Source of the DNA: Candidula unifasciata
Taxonomy: Eukaryota; Mollusca; Gastropoda; Stylommatophora; Geomitridae
NCBI GenBank assembly: GCA_905116865.2
Contig: CAJHNH020008440.1
Coordinates: 296,569-360,568, forward strand
Direction of reading: 5' to 3'
DNA: 64,000 nucleotides
Both the position numbers and the translations under genes were made by a program. Every line of letters begins with the position of its first letter. Within the stretch, counting starts at the first letter, position 1. Under the pieces are notes generated by a model. That model saw only the letters and a program-made list of their open reading frames with translations, was not told the origin of the DNA and ran no database searches. Shown here piece after piece: positions 13,066-22,881 of the stretch.

Positions 13066-13497
13066 AAGTCTTTTTTTTTAAATTTTTTTTATTGCAAGGA
13101 ATATGATAGTAGTTGTCTAGTTTCCAAGGACAGGAACAACAGCAACTAGATTTAAAAAAAAACATTGTTTGTAAGTCAGTCCTGCAGACGACCCTGAAAG
13201 TTGTCCTTTCGAAATATTTTTGGGAAAGATTTTTGCTGCTCATGTCGTGTAGTAGCGTTTTATGAGTCCTGTGAGGTGCCCATTTTAAATGTAGAGATTC
13301 TTGAAGGTTTCTATTTCAGCAGTCTGCTGCATACCTCCAGTTGCATTGATCAATTTAAATGTAGGCGTCAGCTGACTTACATTGATGGCACTGATAGTTA
13401 GCTTGGCAGCAGAGTAGCAGAACAGCCTATGTTGTATTAGTCTGTATAGCCACTGCACTTATGTGACACCGCTAATAAAACACAGTAATCATACACA

Positions 13498-13584
<87 letters not shown>

Positions 13585-13588
13585 CATG

Positions 13589-13666
<78 letters not shown>

Positions 13667-14086
13667 CATATTTATATATATATACTGGACATGGCAGCAA
13701 TTACATTATCTTGTAAAATGAAGTATTATTAACTAATAATACAAGTATAACTCGCCGTCAGTGAAGTAGGCGTTGGGAACTCTGTTCGTAATTCTGAAAT
13801 ACACTGTTCATTTCCAACTGCAGCGATTTGGCATATGACAGCTTTGCGTTGATACTGACATAAACATGAATTGAGCGCCGTCCGTTGAATTGGTAATGGC
13901 AAAGAAATTAACACTAAATTGCCTAGCATGAACAGTTTGGTTTGGAAGGGGGGGGGGGGGGGGTTAACAATTTTGGGATGGCAGGTCAACATACTTTAAA
14001 AACACAACTGACCATGTTATTTTTTTAAATTTTTTATTATAGGTATGACAAGAAGACAACCTACGTGTTCATTTTACAGAGGCCAA
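13066..14086. other. Spacer with (TA)n tract; possible R1 upstream region
   Basis: T-runs at 13060-13090, the (TA)n at 13501-13684 and a G-run at 13950. Any R1 promoter or 5' non-coding exon would be expected in or upstream of this stretch; no clear TATA box was chosen. Confidence 0.4.
13501..13684. repeat. (TA)n microsatellite, ~185 bp
   Basis: Nearly pure TA with a short TGCATGTATG break at about 13582-13591 and a TACATATT break near 13665. Open frames across it (Tyr-Ile repeats) are artefacts. Shorter (TA)n tracts lie at 21062-21123, 27240-27294, 28108-28164, 50660-50697 and 58237-58292. Confidence 0.95.
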
Positions 14087-14318
14087 CAGTTTTCTAGAAT
14101 CTAATTTACCGATGCAGTTTTCTAGAATCTAATTTACCGATGCAGTTTTCTAGAATCTAATTTACCGATGCAGTTTTCTAGAATCTAATTTACCGATGCA
14201 GTTTTCTAGAATCTAATTTACCGATGCAGTTTTCTAGAATCTAATTTACCGATGCAGTTTTCTAGAATCTAATTTACCGATGCAGTTTTCTAGAATCTAA
14301 TTTACCACTGCAGTTTTC
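14087..14318 (+). repeat. 28-bp minisatellite abutting receptor R1, 8 full units plus a partial one
   Basis: Eight exact-register units of 28 bp start at 14087 and repeat every 28 bases to 14310. A partial ninth (CAGTTTTC) follows. Units are nearly identical; the last full one has CCACTG in place of CCGATG. Each unit carries a branch-point-like TCTAAT and ends in TGCAG, so each resembles a 3' splice acceptor. The last AG (14312-14313) is 34 bp before R1's ATG, a similar position to the acceptor-like TTGCAG upstream of R4. The regulatory or splicing role is inferred. Confidence 0.95.
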
Positions 14319-14347
14319 AAATAATCGTGATCAAACAGAAAGCAGCC

Positions 14348-15424
14348 ATGGAGCCTATAGTGACCCTTTCAGCATTTTCTGAAATAGATAATTATGAATC
14401 ATCAATAAATGATGTGGCCATGTATTTTACCGACGAAATCACTAACATATTTTTGATGATCAATTTTGCATGCCTGTGCGGCTTGATTAGCTTTCTGGGA
14501 ATAATTGCTAATATCATCAATTTGATCATATTTTACCGACAGGGTTTGAATACAACAATCAATATTGGCTTCTTCTCCCTGGCGCTCTCAGATTTGTGCA
14601 GCTTGGTTTTACAGCAAGTCTTCAACGTGTTTGTCAATCTGCGGTTAAGTAATTCTGATGTGCCTGTCGTGTTTGTTGAAATCCAGTTCTTGACCGCCAC
14701 GCTTTCCCGGGAAATGTTCACCACAATAACTTCTTTAATAACAGTCTATATCACTGCTGAACGATGTTTATGTATTGTGTTTCCACTACAAGTGAAACAA
14801 ATGATATCTCTAAGGAGCACAATCGTGGTTATGATTGTTATTTTTGCAGTCACTTTATTATCTCCCATAGCAATTTATTCAACTTCTTATTTAGAATGGA
14901 AGTTTTACCCAAATATAAATAGATCCTTTTTGAGTATGGGTTATAAAGATAACTTTGAAACTTGTGAAGTTGTAAGTTACTTTATCCATGCAATTGTAGG
15001 CTTGGTTTCTTATCTCGCTGTTGTTATATTTACTCTGATTTTAATATACAAACTGCAAGAAAAACATACATTTTATAGAAAAGCAAATCTGAACCAAGAC
15101 AAAACTAGATCCTTGTCTAAACGAGATAGAACAACAATGGCAACAGTTGTTCTCATAGCAACTATTTTAATTGTATGTTTCATCCCTGCAGGGATTCTGT
15201 GCATCATGTCGTTTTTGGAACCAGAATTTAATGTTCGAGACAAATACCATAATATGTTTTACTGTCTATGGAGTTTTGCCATGTTGTTCGAGAGCATCAA
15301 TTCTAGTGTTCCTATTGTCCTGTACCTGAGAATGAGCACACGATTCAGAACTCAATTTCGGCTGTTATTTTATAGGTGCCTCTGCCCAATTGAATCTTCT
15401 GTAATTAAAAACAAAACATGGTAG
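14348..15424 (+). CDS. R1: intact class A-like chemosensory-type GPCR, 358 aa
   Basis: A single-exon seven-transmembrane receptor, probably acting at the plasma membrane of sensory cells through G proteins (inferred from family resemblance). Helices lie near residues 37-62, 71-97, 118-140, 157-178, 210-235, 264-288 and 302-327. Visible motifs are GIIAN in TM1, LALSD in TM2, AERC at the TM3 end (DRY position), SKRDR in loop 3, EPEF at 291-294 and NSSVP at 318-322 in TM7 (NPxxY position). The extracellular end before TM3 has no cysteine, so the usual TM3-ECL2 disulfide is absent. The frame is open upstream to 14327, but the first ATG is 14348 in good context. A 28-bp minisatellite ends 30 bp upstream and a LINE 3' tail begins about 10 bp after the stop, so no normal 3' UTR is visible. 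R4 is its closest relative here. No frameshift or stop is seen. Odour or peptide ligands are possible; the ligand is unknown. Confidence 0.9.
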   Translation: MEPIVTLSAFSEIDNYESSINDVAMYFTDEITNIFLMINFACLCGLISFLGIIANIINLIIFYRQGLNTTINIGFFSLALSDLCSLVLQQVFNVFVNLRLSNSDVPVVFVEIQFLTATLSREMFTTITSLITVYITAERCLCIVFPLQVKQMISLRSTIVVMIVIFAVTLLSPIAIYSTSYLEWKFYPNINRSFLSMGYKDNFETCEVVSYFIHAIVGLVSYLAVVIFTLILIYKLQEKHTFYRKANLNQDKTRSLSKRDRTTMATVVLIATILIVCFIPAGILCIMSFLEPEFNVRDKYHNMFYCLWSFAMLFESINSSVPIVLYLRMSTRFRTQFRLLFYRCLCPIESSVIKNKTW

Positions 15425-15433
15425 CTTTTAAGA

Positions 15434-15690
15434 GAGAAAGCCTTGTGACGCCGTACCGTACAAGGCATACACCGAAAGGGGGACGAAGATAACGAGTTAG
15501 ACCAAGAACAAGATGGAAAGATATCATTAGTAAAACTCTACAACAGAACGCTGTGTCTATCGTCGAAGCAGACAGAAAAGCAAGAAAATGAAGCTCAATC
15601 TCCCTCGACACTCGAAACTGTAGAGGGAGGAGAGGAAGAGAAAATGAGCAGGAGGAGGAAAAGAAGAAGAAGATGAGTAGTAGTTTAATA
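15434..15690 (+). mobile_element. 5'-truncated RTE-like LINE 3' tail directly after R1
   Basis: The sequence reads as the C-terminal end of an endonuclease/reverse-transcriptase ORF (RGRRPRTRWKD-like, then LPRHSKL-like), followed by an A/G-rich tail (GAAGAAGAAG). It matches fragments at 11740-11960 and 59890-60145. It begins about 10 bp after R1's stop, so R1 transcripts probably end inside or just beyond it. Stops and frameshifts make it a dead fragment. Confidence 0.7.
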
Positions 15691-15781
15691 CGTATTATGG
15701 AAAAAAAATTTTTAATGTTCTTTTTCAAACTGATTCCATGAACCTGCTTACGAAGTCCAAGATAGAATTGTTTCGAAGAAA

Positions 15782-16192
15782 ATGGAGTCTCTGAGGACAG
15801 GAGTGTTTGTTTCAACTATTTATGCTGGGACACTTTGGGGTAAGAGGTGTATGACTGAGCGGTTTGGTTTGCCTACGTTAAGAGCAGAAAATGCACGTTA
15901 CCGGACGGATCGTCTCAATGCTGTCAATGAGGCAAGAAGTGTAGATGAATCCGGAGACGATTATGAATCGGCTAGCTTGACAGGGCTCCGAGAACTTCTT
16001 GTTGCCAGCCATACAGATTACGTAGGTAGCCTAAGAGGAGTAGTAAACCTCACAGACAATGTATCATCATTGGCCACACGCCGATGGAGATCTGAACTCT
16101 TATTTACTTATCTGATATTTTGTGACGATGGTAGGCAGATTAGCTATCAAACAAAAAATTCTGGAAAGCAAAAAGCTATGTCAATAAATTAA
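15782..16192 (+). other. Unrecognised 136-codon open frame downstream of R1
   Basis: ATG to stop, with a start in A-rich context (GAAAATGG). The peptide has no transmembrane helix, signal peptide or known motif that I can see; the middle is acidic (VDESGDDYESASL). It lies between the LINE tail after R1 and the (GT)n tract at 16228. It could be a chance frame or a fragment of an unknown repeat. Confidence 0.2.
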
Positions 16193-16229
16193 AGAAATTA
16201 TCCATGTTACCTTTATTATTTGTGTGTGC

Positions 16230-16279
<50 letters not shown>

Positions 16280-17984
16280 TATATGTGTGCCTGTGTATGT
16301 GTGTATTTGATATTTGATAAAGAAATGGTTGACAGTTTTCAGCTCTTCATTCTCAGCGTCGTCTTTCAAAGTATAGTTGACCGGTGTTATGTGGTTTACA
16401 GCTAGACTGCTATGTGTGCCTTTTTAGCACGAGACATTCGGTCCCTTTCAACCCCCAGATTAGGTTCTTTATCGACATTCTTTTTAGCGAGGAATGTGTC
16501 TTGTCTATGCCAAAATGGGCCCGTGAATTCAGCAAAGAGTGAGCCTACGATAAGTATGTTTACATTCAGAACTGCTTGACCAATGGACATTGAAGTCAGT
16601 TGTTTCCAATGTGGAAAATAGTCGGGACAGAAATGAAATGTTTACGTACTATGCAAGTGTAAAGATGAAAGATCGTCTTAGTAACGATAATATTAAGAGG
16701 AGAGCCGGTCAGAACTAGTACTTAGCTTCACTGGTAGAAAACAAATTAAATAGTTTAGCCTTGCAACAAGATTGACATAAGACAGAGCACCACAGAGAGC
16801 AATGTAATACAGATAAGCCGTAACAGATCCGGAGGTCAACCATGCAGAAGATGAGCCACATAAATATCAGAGACAATGAAAAGTACTTAATACAAAGCAA
16901 ACAGAAGGGTGCGTTCCAGAGATCTCTTAATGCCCTAAAGCTGCAAGGTGTTCCAGGAGTAGAGAAAAGAACGAAGAAGAAAAATGTTTACACATAAATA
17001 TTCATCTCTTTCCATGTAATATATTGGTATAATCAACATAGACTGTATGAATCATGTGTCTTTTTTTACCACAAATAATAACTGCAATGTAGATAACACA
17101 TTCCCTTACTATTTCTATAGTTTTACACATTGGTAGATTGCTGATTATTAACTCTGTACTCTATTTTCCCAAGTAAATCGATGTCTGTTTTCTGATGAAA
17201 GCATCAGGAGGGTGTTGGCGTGATAGTTTTAAAAATAAAGCTTTAGCCCTATGTGCCAAATTTGTCTGAAGACGTAGAAAATGGTAATTTGCATTACTGT
17301 ATATTAACTGCTTGAGAGTTTTAAAAAAACCCCAGAAAATAACCCTTTTTGAGCCCAGGTCACATCGGGCTTTTGAGGTCCGAATCATGCTTTTGCAGAC
17401 AAATTGGCACTGGATGGGTGGGGTAGTCAACAAAACGCTGACACAACATATGTGCTAGGTTCCTAGGCTAAAATGCATATGTTCTCTGAAAAGTGATATG
17501 TTATCACAATAAAACAGTTCAGCGAGAGACAGCCGGCTGACTTAAATGTCTAGTGATTATCCATCTACTCCTAACACTTTACTTATTGAGAGTTCACAAC
17601 TAATGCATTGCGTAACTCAGTCATGAGGAGCGACTAGTGTGGTCTCAGTTAATATATGTTATGTGCAAGCACCAACAGATTTAATACGAGAAGTTGGATT
17701 TAATTATAGGGAGTTCTTTCCTACAAGACTAGGTCTCTCTTCTCAGAACAGTTATCTTCCTCCGAAGTATGTCGCACAAAGCTTTAACTCGGATGCTCCA
17801 GGGACAATATTTAAAGATCTCAGAAACAAAATTTACTTTTTATCTGAACAACATAGCCCGGGAAACAAACGCACAAACTTCGAGGCGTACGGCTTTATCG
17901 CTAAGCCAAGGACACCCCCAACTCCCCGTTAAAAGTGGTTTATCCAGCATTGTACATAATTTTACGATAATGTTCACAGCTAAT
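16193..17984. other. No gene recognised
   Basis: (GT)n at 16228-16274, then about 1.7 kb without a recognisable frame. Frames at 17161-17433 (-) and 17639-17932 (+) lack known motifs and convincing starts. Confidence 0.45.
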
Positions 17985-18010
17985 ATTATTGTTGATGTTG
18001 CTGTTATTGT

Positions 18011-18041
<31 letters not shown>

Positions 18042-18155
18042 CTTCTTTTTCTTCTTCTTCTTCTTCTTCTTCTTCTTCTTCTTCTTCTTCTTCTTCTTCT
18101 TCTTCTTCTTCTTCTTCTTCTTCTTCTTCTTCTTCTTCTTCTTCTTTTTCTTCTC
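17985..18155 (+). repeat. (TTG)n-(TTC)n compound trinucleotide repeat
   Basis: TTG-type units from about 17988 to 18036 pass into (CTT)n to about 18145. Leu, Phe or Lys homopolymer frames across it are artefacts. It could form triplex DNA because the second half is pure purine on one strand. Confidence 0.95.
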
Positions 18156-18159
18156 TTGC

Positions 18160-18490
18160 TTCGTCTTGTTTGCGTTCACCAGCTGTAAACTCCGGCAGAA
18201 AATTATTTTTGTTCGTTTGTTCGTCTCTGGACTTTAATTATGTTCCAGAACATAAGTGCACCATTGTTCTACAGATCGGACTCATGTGTGTGCAGACGGT
18301 TGGTTCCTTGAGCCTCAGGCATTTTCACCTTAAACCGAAAGAAGCCTTCAGTTAGTCAAAAATTGTCACATGCTTGTTGAAGAGGCAGTGAGATTATTCT
18401 TGTTTTCCCCCACAATGGGACCCAGGAATCTACACATGGAATGTTCATTGTTTAAAACTATTTCAGTCTCCTGCGAATGTGTCCCCACCT
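18160..18490 (+). repeat. Diverged direct repeat, copy 1
   Basis: Similar in order to 20380-20760: GCGTTCAC, GTGTGCAGACGGTTGGTTCC (the second copy has GTATGCAGGTTGTTGGTTCC), CAGTTAGTC, TTGTCACATG and TTTAAAACTATTTC. The LINE at 18540-20235 lies between the copies. The repeat class is not recognised. Confidence 0.5.
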
Positions 18491-18539
18491 TGCCGTGGGG
18501 GGGGGGGGGGGGGGGAAGGGGGTTTGTGTTTTTCTATGA

Positions 18540-20235
18540 CAGTGAGATTTCAATGCAAAAAATAGGAAGGGAAGACACCTACCTAAATGAAGCAGGAATA
18601 GAAAGCCTACATACTAATTCAAACGTTAATAGATGGAGATTAATCAACCTCGCTGTAGCGAAATGACTACAGATAAGCAGCACCAGATTTCAAAGAAAAG
18701 ATATACATAAACAAACCTGGCAATCATGTGACAGGATAACTTATAATAAGATAGATAACATTTTAATAAATAATTAGAAATGCCTCAAACATACAGGTTA
18801 GAAGCTACAGAGAAGCTAAGTGTCATAGTGACCACTGCCTGGTAGGTGCAAAATTAAAAATCAAGTTGAACAGATCCTTCTTCATCAAGTTACAAAGATA
18901 ACATCCAGAGTAAAATAGAGAAAGATTACAAGAAACATCCATATCAAATAAATTTGCAGATTAGCTACAAAAAAAAAAAAATTAAAATTTTAAAATTTCC
19001 GTCAGAGGAAGATGTTGACCAAACCTGGATGGATATTAAGAATATAATTCAAACCACAGCAGAAGAATGTCCTAATGTGTCCACCATAAACAGAAAGAAA
19101 CAATGGTTCCATACAAAATGTGAAGAAGCAGTCAGTAAGAAAAAACATGCCAGGCAGATATGGCTAAAGATACTAGTAAGATATGAAATGAAGATAAATA
19201 TAGAACCGAATCTAAAGAAGCTACAAAAGTAGTTCGGCACCAGAAGCGAGTATACATGAACAACATTGTCATGGATATGGAAGCTAATCATCAGAACAAC
19301 AAATCCTACAAGTTTTGGTAAAGAACAGAAGGCTGTAAAACGAGGACCTCAACAGGGCCTTTAAAGTTTAGAATATCACAATTGGAACATGAAAAATAAT
19401 TATGTGGAAATATGTAACAGATGGAAGCAATACTTTGCTGAATTGTTAAACTGTGCAACCCGACTTAATGCTTATCAACAGGAAGAGATATTAACATGTG
19501 AACCAAATATTAACTCTTTGAGTCCTAAGGAACGCATCATACGTTCATATGTTACTGCCTAGAAGCCTAATGAACGAATGATGCGCCGATTTTAGTCTCT
19601 TCTGACTACCCCTTGGGCCTGTGATGCTAAACCCTCTGATACTCAAAGATTAGGAAAAAGTACTTTGTGTCACAACGCGGCTTAAAAAAAATAAAGCACA
19701 AACTGGAAATAAAGAATACGATGACCTTCAACATCTGCTTATGTCAAAGTGTCTGTCTCGCAACACCAAGATCAAAATGTTTAAAACGTTGTTAAAACCA
19801 ATCCTGTTAAATGGCTCTGACACTTGGATCACAATTATAAGAGATGAAGCCTTATTACAGGTTTTCGAGTCTTGCGACAAATCTTTGGAGCCATTAAAGA
19901 TGCAAACAGCGGTGAATGAAAAGTTAGAAGCAAAAATGAAATTCATAATCTGTTTAAATCACCACTGATCCCTGTGTTATGAGAGCTAATAGACTGAAAT
20001 GGTTGGGGAATATTGAAAGAATGTCAAATGACAGAGAAGTAAAGATTGTATGCACCAGGGAATTGAATGGTCGTAGACCACGAGGGAGACCAAGAAGACG
20101 ATGGAGAGATAATATCTAGACAGACATGCAAACACTTGGTGTTACCAACTGGAAAACAAAGGCTAGCCAGAGAGAGCTAAATGGAGGCGGGTGATATCTG
20201 CAGCTATGAACCTGAAGGGCTCGGAATGCTGAAGA
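18540..20235 (+). mobile_element. Decayed RTE-like LINE lying between two diverged direct repeats
   Basis: Forward reading starts in the endonuclease (NSNVNRWRLINLAVAK, then FQRKDIHKQTWQSCD-like, HCLVGAK-like at 18830). It passes an A-rich linker, then the RT end (LKPILLNGSDTWITIIRDEA, 19790-19860) and the C-terminal RGRPRRRWRDNI-like stretch at 20080-20115, ending near GAAGAAGAAAAGAAG at 20231. The palm region is mostly missing, so it carries an internal deletion. Confidence 0.7.
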
Positions 20236-20379
20236 AGAAGAAAAGAAGAAAACTATTTCAACACTGTGGACAAACTAAAGAATAAGATCTTCTGTGATAA
20301 AATACATGCACACACACAGGCACATAATTAGAATACCCAGATGCTATATATATATAACAACTGACAATCGTTGATTAAA

Positions 20380-20760
20380 ATATGTGGCTCAGAAACGTTA
20401 AGTGAGAAGGGAATTCTTTTTTTTTCTGTGCGTTCACTGGCGTTCACTCTTAAACATTGGTCTTGCTCCAAAAAATTTAATTCGCTGTGCATATCTGTTT
20501 TCCAGCTGTGGCTTATTTGTATGCAGGTTGTTGGTTCCTCTTATCTCAGACAAATGCATTTCCACTGCGAGGGAAACTAACTAAATTAGTCGACTCTTGT
20601 GACATTTTTGTGAAGCAGCTGGTAGGTCTATTATCCCCTTGACCCCCACCCTTCCCACACCAACCAACTCAAGAATGGTGCTCTCCAAAACTCACCCCGG
20701 GAGAACAATGAATACGAATGTTAAAATAATTTGGGGCCCTGAATATGCGGACCCTAACCA
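20380..20760 (+). repeat. Diverged direct repeat, copy 2
   Basis: Partner of 18160-18490, about 2.2 kb away, same strand. It preserves the order GTATGCAGGTTGTTGGTTCC, TAGTCGACTCTTGTGACATT and TTAAAATAATTTGGGGCCC. Either an old segmental duplication or two copies of an unnamed repeat. Confidence 0.5.
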
Positions 20761-21059
20761 GACAAATCTTCAACATCTGACGCTGAAAGGCAGAACATAA
20801 CATAAAAAGCAAGAAGTATCCAGTCATGATAGTGTTTAACCTATGTCACATCTCGTTTATTGTGAAAACGATAGCTAATGAATATGATTAGCATGAAAAA
20901 CAGAATTTAATAACCATGATAGTGTCAATCCTAAAGAAAAGTACACAGCGATATGCGTAGGACCGTATTACTAAGAGAGGACAAACAATCATTTGATAGT
21001 GTACAAAGAGGTCGGTAGATAACGAGTGCTTGATATTTAACATAGGCAGCCTTTGTTGA

Positions 21060-21129
<70 letters not shown>

Positions 21130-21163
21130 AGTAGTCTATTATTAGTATCGTATGCGTTAGTTA
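20761..21163. other. No gene; (TA)n beside the 5.7 kb element
   Basis: Unique-looking sequence ending in (TA)n at 21062-21123, 40 bp before the element's target duplication. Confidence 0.5.
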
Positions 21164-21169
21164 CACACG

Positions 21170-22881
21170 AGTAGTGGGGTAGCGTAATACGGGCCGTATT
21201 TCAGAAATCGATCTCTCTTTATCCTTAGTAAAAGATGGCGGCCAAAAGTGATTGGTCTGTTGGTGTGGCTTTATATATCCTTAGTAAATATCGATCGGGA
21301 CAGCCACCCTCTTTGTCCTTAGTAAATATCGATCGTGTGGCTGATGACAGCACAAGTGATTGGTTTTAGGGAAAGGTATAGGAAATCGATACTTTGTAGA
21401 TGCATTATTAGTTTCATAACTGCAGGTGACAGGTGGCATTATATAAAACGGGGGCAAGCAGGAACACTATTTAGGTGAGCAGCGGGGGGCAGGGGACCCG
21501 GGGCGACTAGGAAGGCGCCATGATGACCGGGGATGTATTAGAAAGGGCAGATTGGGCGCGGTGTCTCCATAGCAACTGGTTATTCATTGTCGGTATGTGG
21601 GTATTTTCTTTATTAGTTTCATAACGGCAGGTGACAGGTGGCGTTATACTGGTTATTCATTGTCGGTATGTCGGGGTGTGGGTATTTTTAGGCGGATTGG
21701 TTTAAGGAAGACAAATATTTCTTTAGTGCAGGGCCAGCTGTTGGTTAAAAGTGGCGGATGATTCATTTCCCCATGGCGGCCAAATCTGCTTGGTCTCTCT
21801 GGGAGGCTGTTCTTTATCCTTAGTAAATATCGATCGGAAGGCTGATGACAGCACACTTGACGGGTTTCAGGGGAAAGACATATGGTGCATAAATCGATAT
21901 GTTGTCTCCATAACAAATGGTTATTCATTGTCGGTATGTTGGGGTGTGGGTATTTTTCTTCGGGGAAAGGCAAATATTTCTTTAGTGCAGGGCCAGATGT
22001 TAGTTAAAGTGGCGGATTACCGGGGATATATTAGAAAGGGCGACTCGAGCGCCATCATCATCATCTGTGTCATGGTATTGAAGGGATGGTTTGAGCTGTA
22101 GTAAAAAGGAGGACATACGACAGAAGGGTAGCTGTCTTGTCATAGTGTCGAGGGCAGAAGAGAAGGGGCTTACCTGACATCGGTGAGCAGCGCGGCGGGC
22201 GGGGCAAGGGACACGGGGCGACAGGGCTACTAAAACGGTTGGTGTTGGTTTATGGGTTCTGTAATAGACAAAAAAAAAATTAGAAGTGGGTTGTTAGCGG
22301 GAGATATATATGTTATAAAACGAAACAAGTTACGGGATATGAAAATAGACATAGGCAGCAGTGACAGCCGGCAGAGGGGGAGGGGGGCGTTTTAGGGTTT
22401 AGGTAAATAAACCTAGAAAGGTGGTTTGATGACCGGGGATATATACTAAAGGGCGACTTGAGCGCCATCATCATCATCATCTGTGTCATGGGAGCGAAGG
22501 TCGACTGCTCAGGGATGGTTTGAGCTATAGTTAAAAGGAGAACGTACAATAGAAGGGTGGGCGGCTTGTCATAGTGTTAGATGTTGATAGTTTAAGTTTT
22601 AGTTAAAAAGGAAAACTTTAACAAAGAGGCGACCGTTGTGACATATTATTGGATATTGACCGCTCAAGGAGGGTATGAGTTAAAATAAAAACAATATGGT
22701 AATTTATAGCAAAAAGGCGACTCTTGTGACAAATTGAGGAGGCCGACCGCTTATGAAGGGTTTGAGTTGAAGTAAAAGGGGACTTTATGACAAAACGGCG
22801 ACTTTTGTGTCATAGCAGCGAATGCCAACCGATCATTGAGGTTTTGATTTTAGGTAAAGATGGGAATTTATGGCAAAAGGG
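21170..22881 (+). repeat. Left terminal inverted repeat of the 5.7 kb element
   Basis: The outer ~1.2 kb holds mixed subrepeats: GTAAATATCGATCG occurs several times, and GGTTATTCATTGTCGGTATG recurs. The inner part from ~22440 is an array of diverged ~80-90 bp units, each with a GGCGACTTTTGTGWCA-like core and a GTTTGAGTTAAAGT-like core. It matches the right arm in reverse complement to base 22881, where identity stops abruptly. A 106-codon frame on the minus strand (21653-21973) occurs identically in the other arm; it is unrecognised and probably fortuitous. Confidence 0.9.

Noticed and set aside
13437..13732. Long Tyr-Ile repeat open frames on both strands
   Set aside because: They are translations of the (TA)n microsatellite and have no coding value.
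14087..14318. CRISPR-like array
   Set aside because: The 28-bp units are head to tail without spacers, and the genome is eukaryotic. The same holds for 38511-38814 and 60426-60537.
17940..18237. Leu, Phe and Lys homopolymer open frames
   Set aside because: They come from the (TTG)n-(TTC)n repeat.
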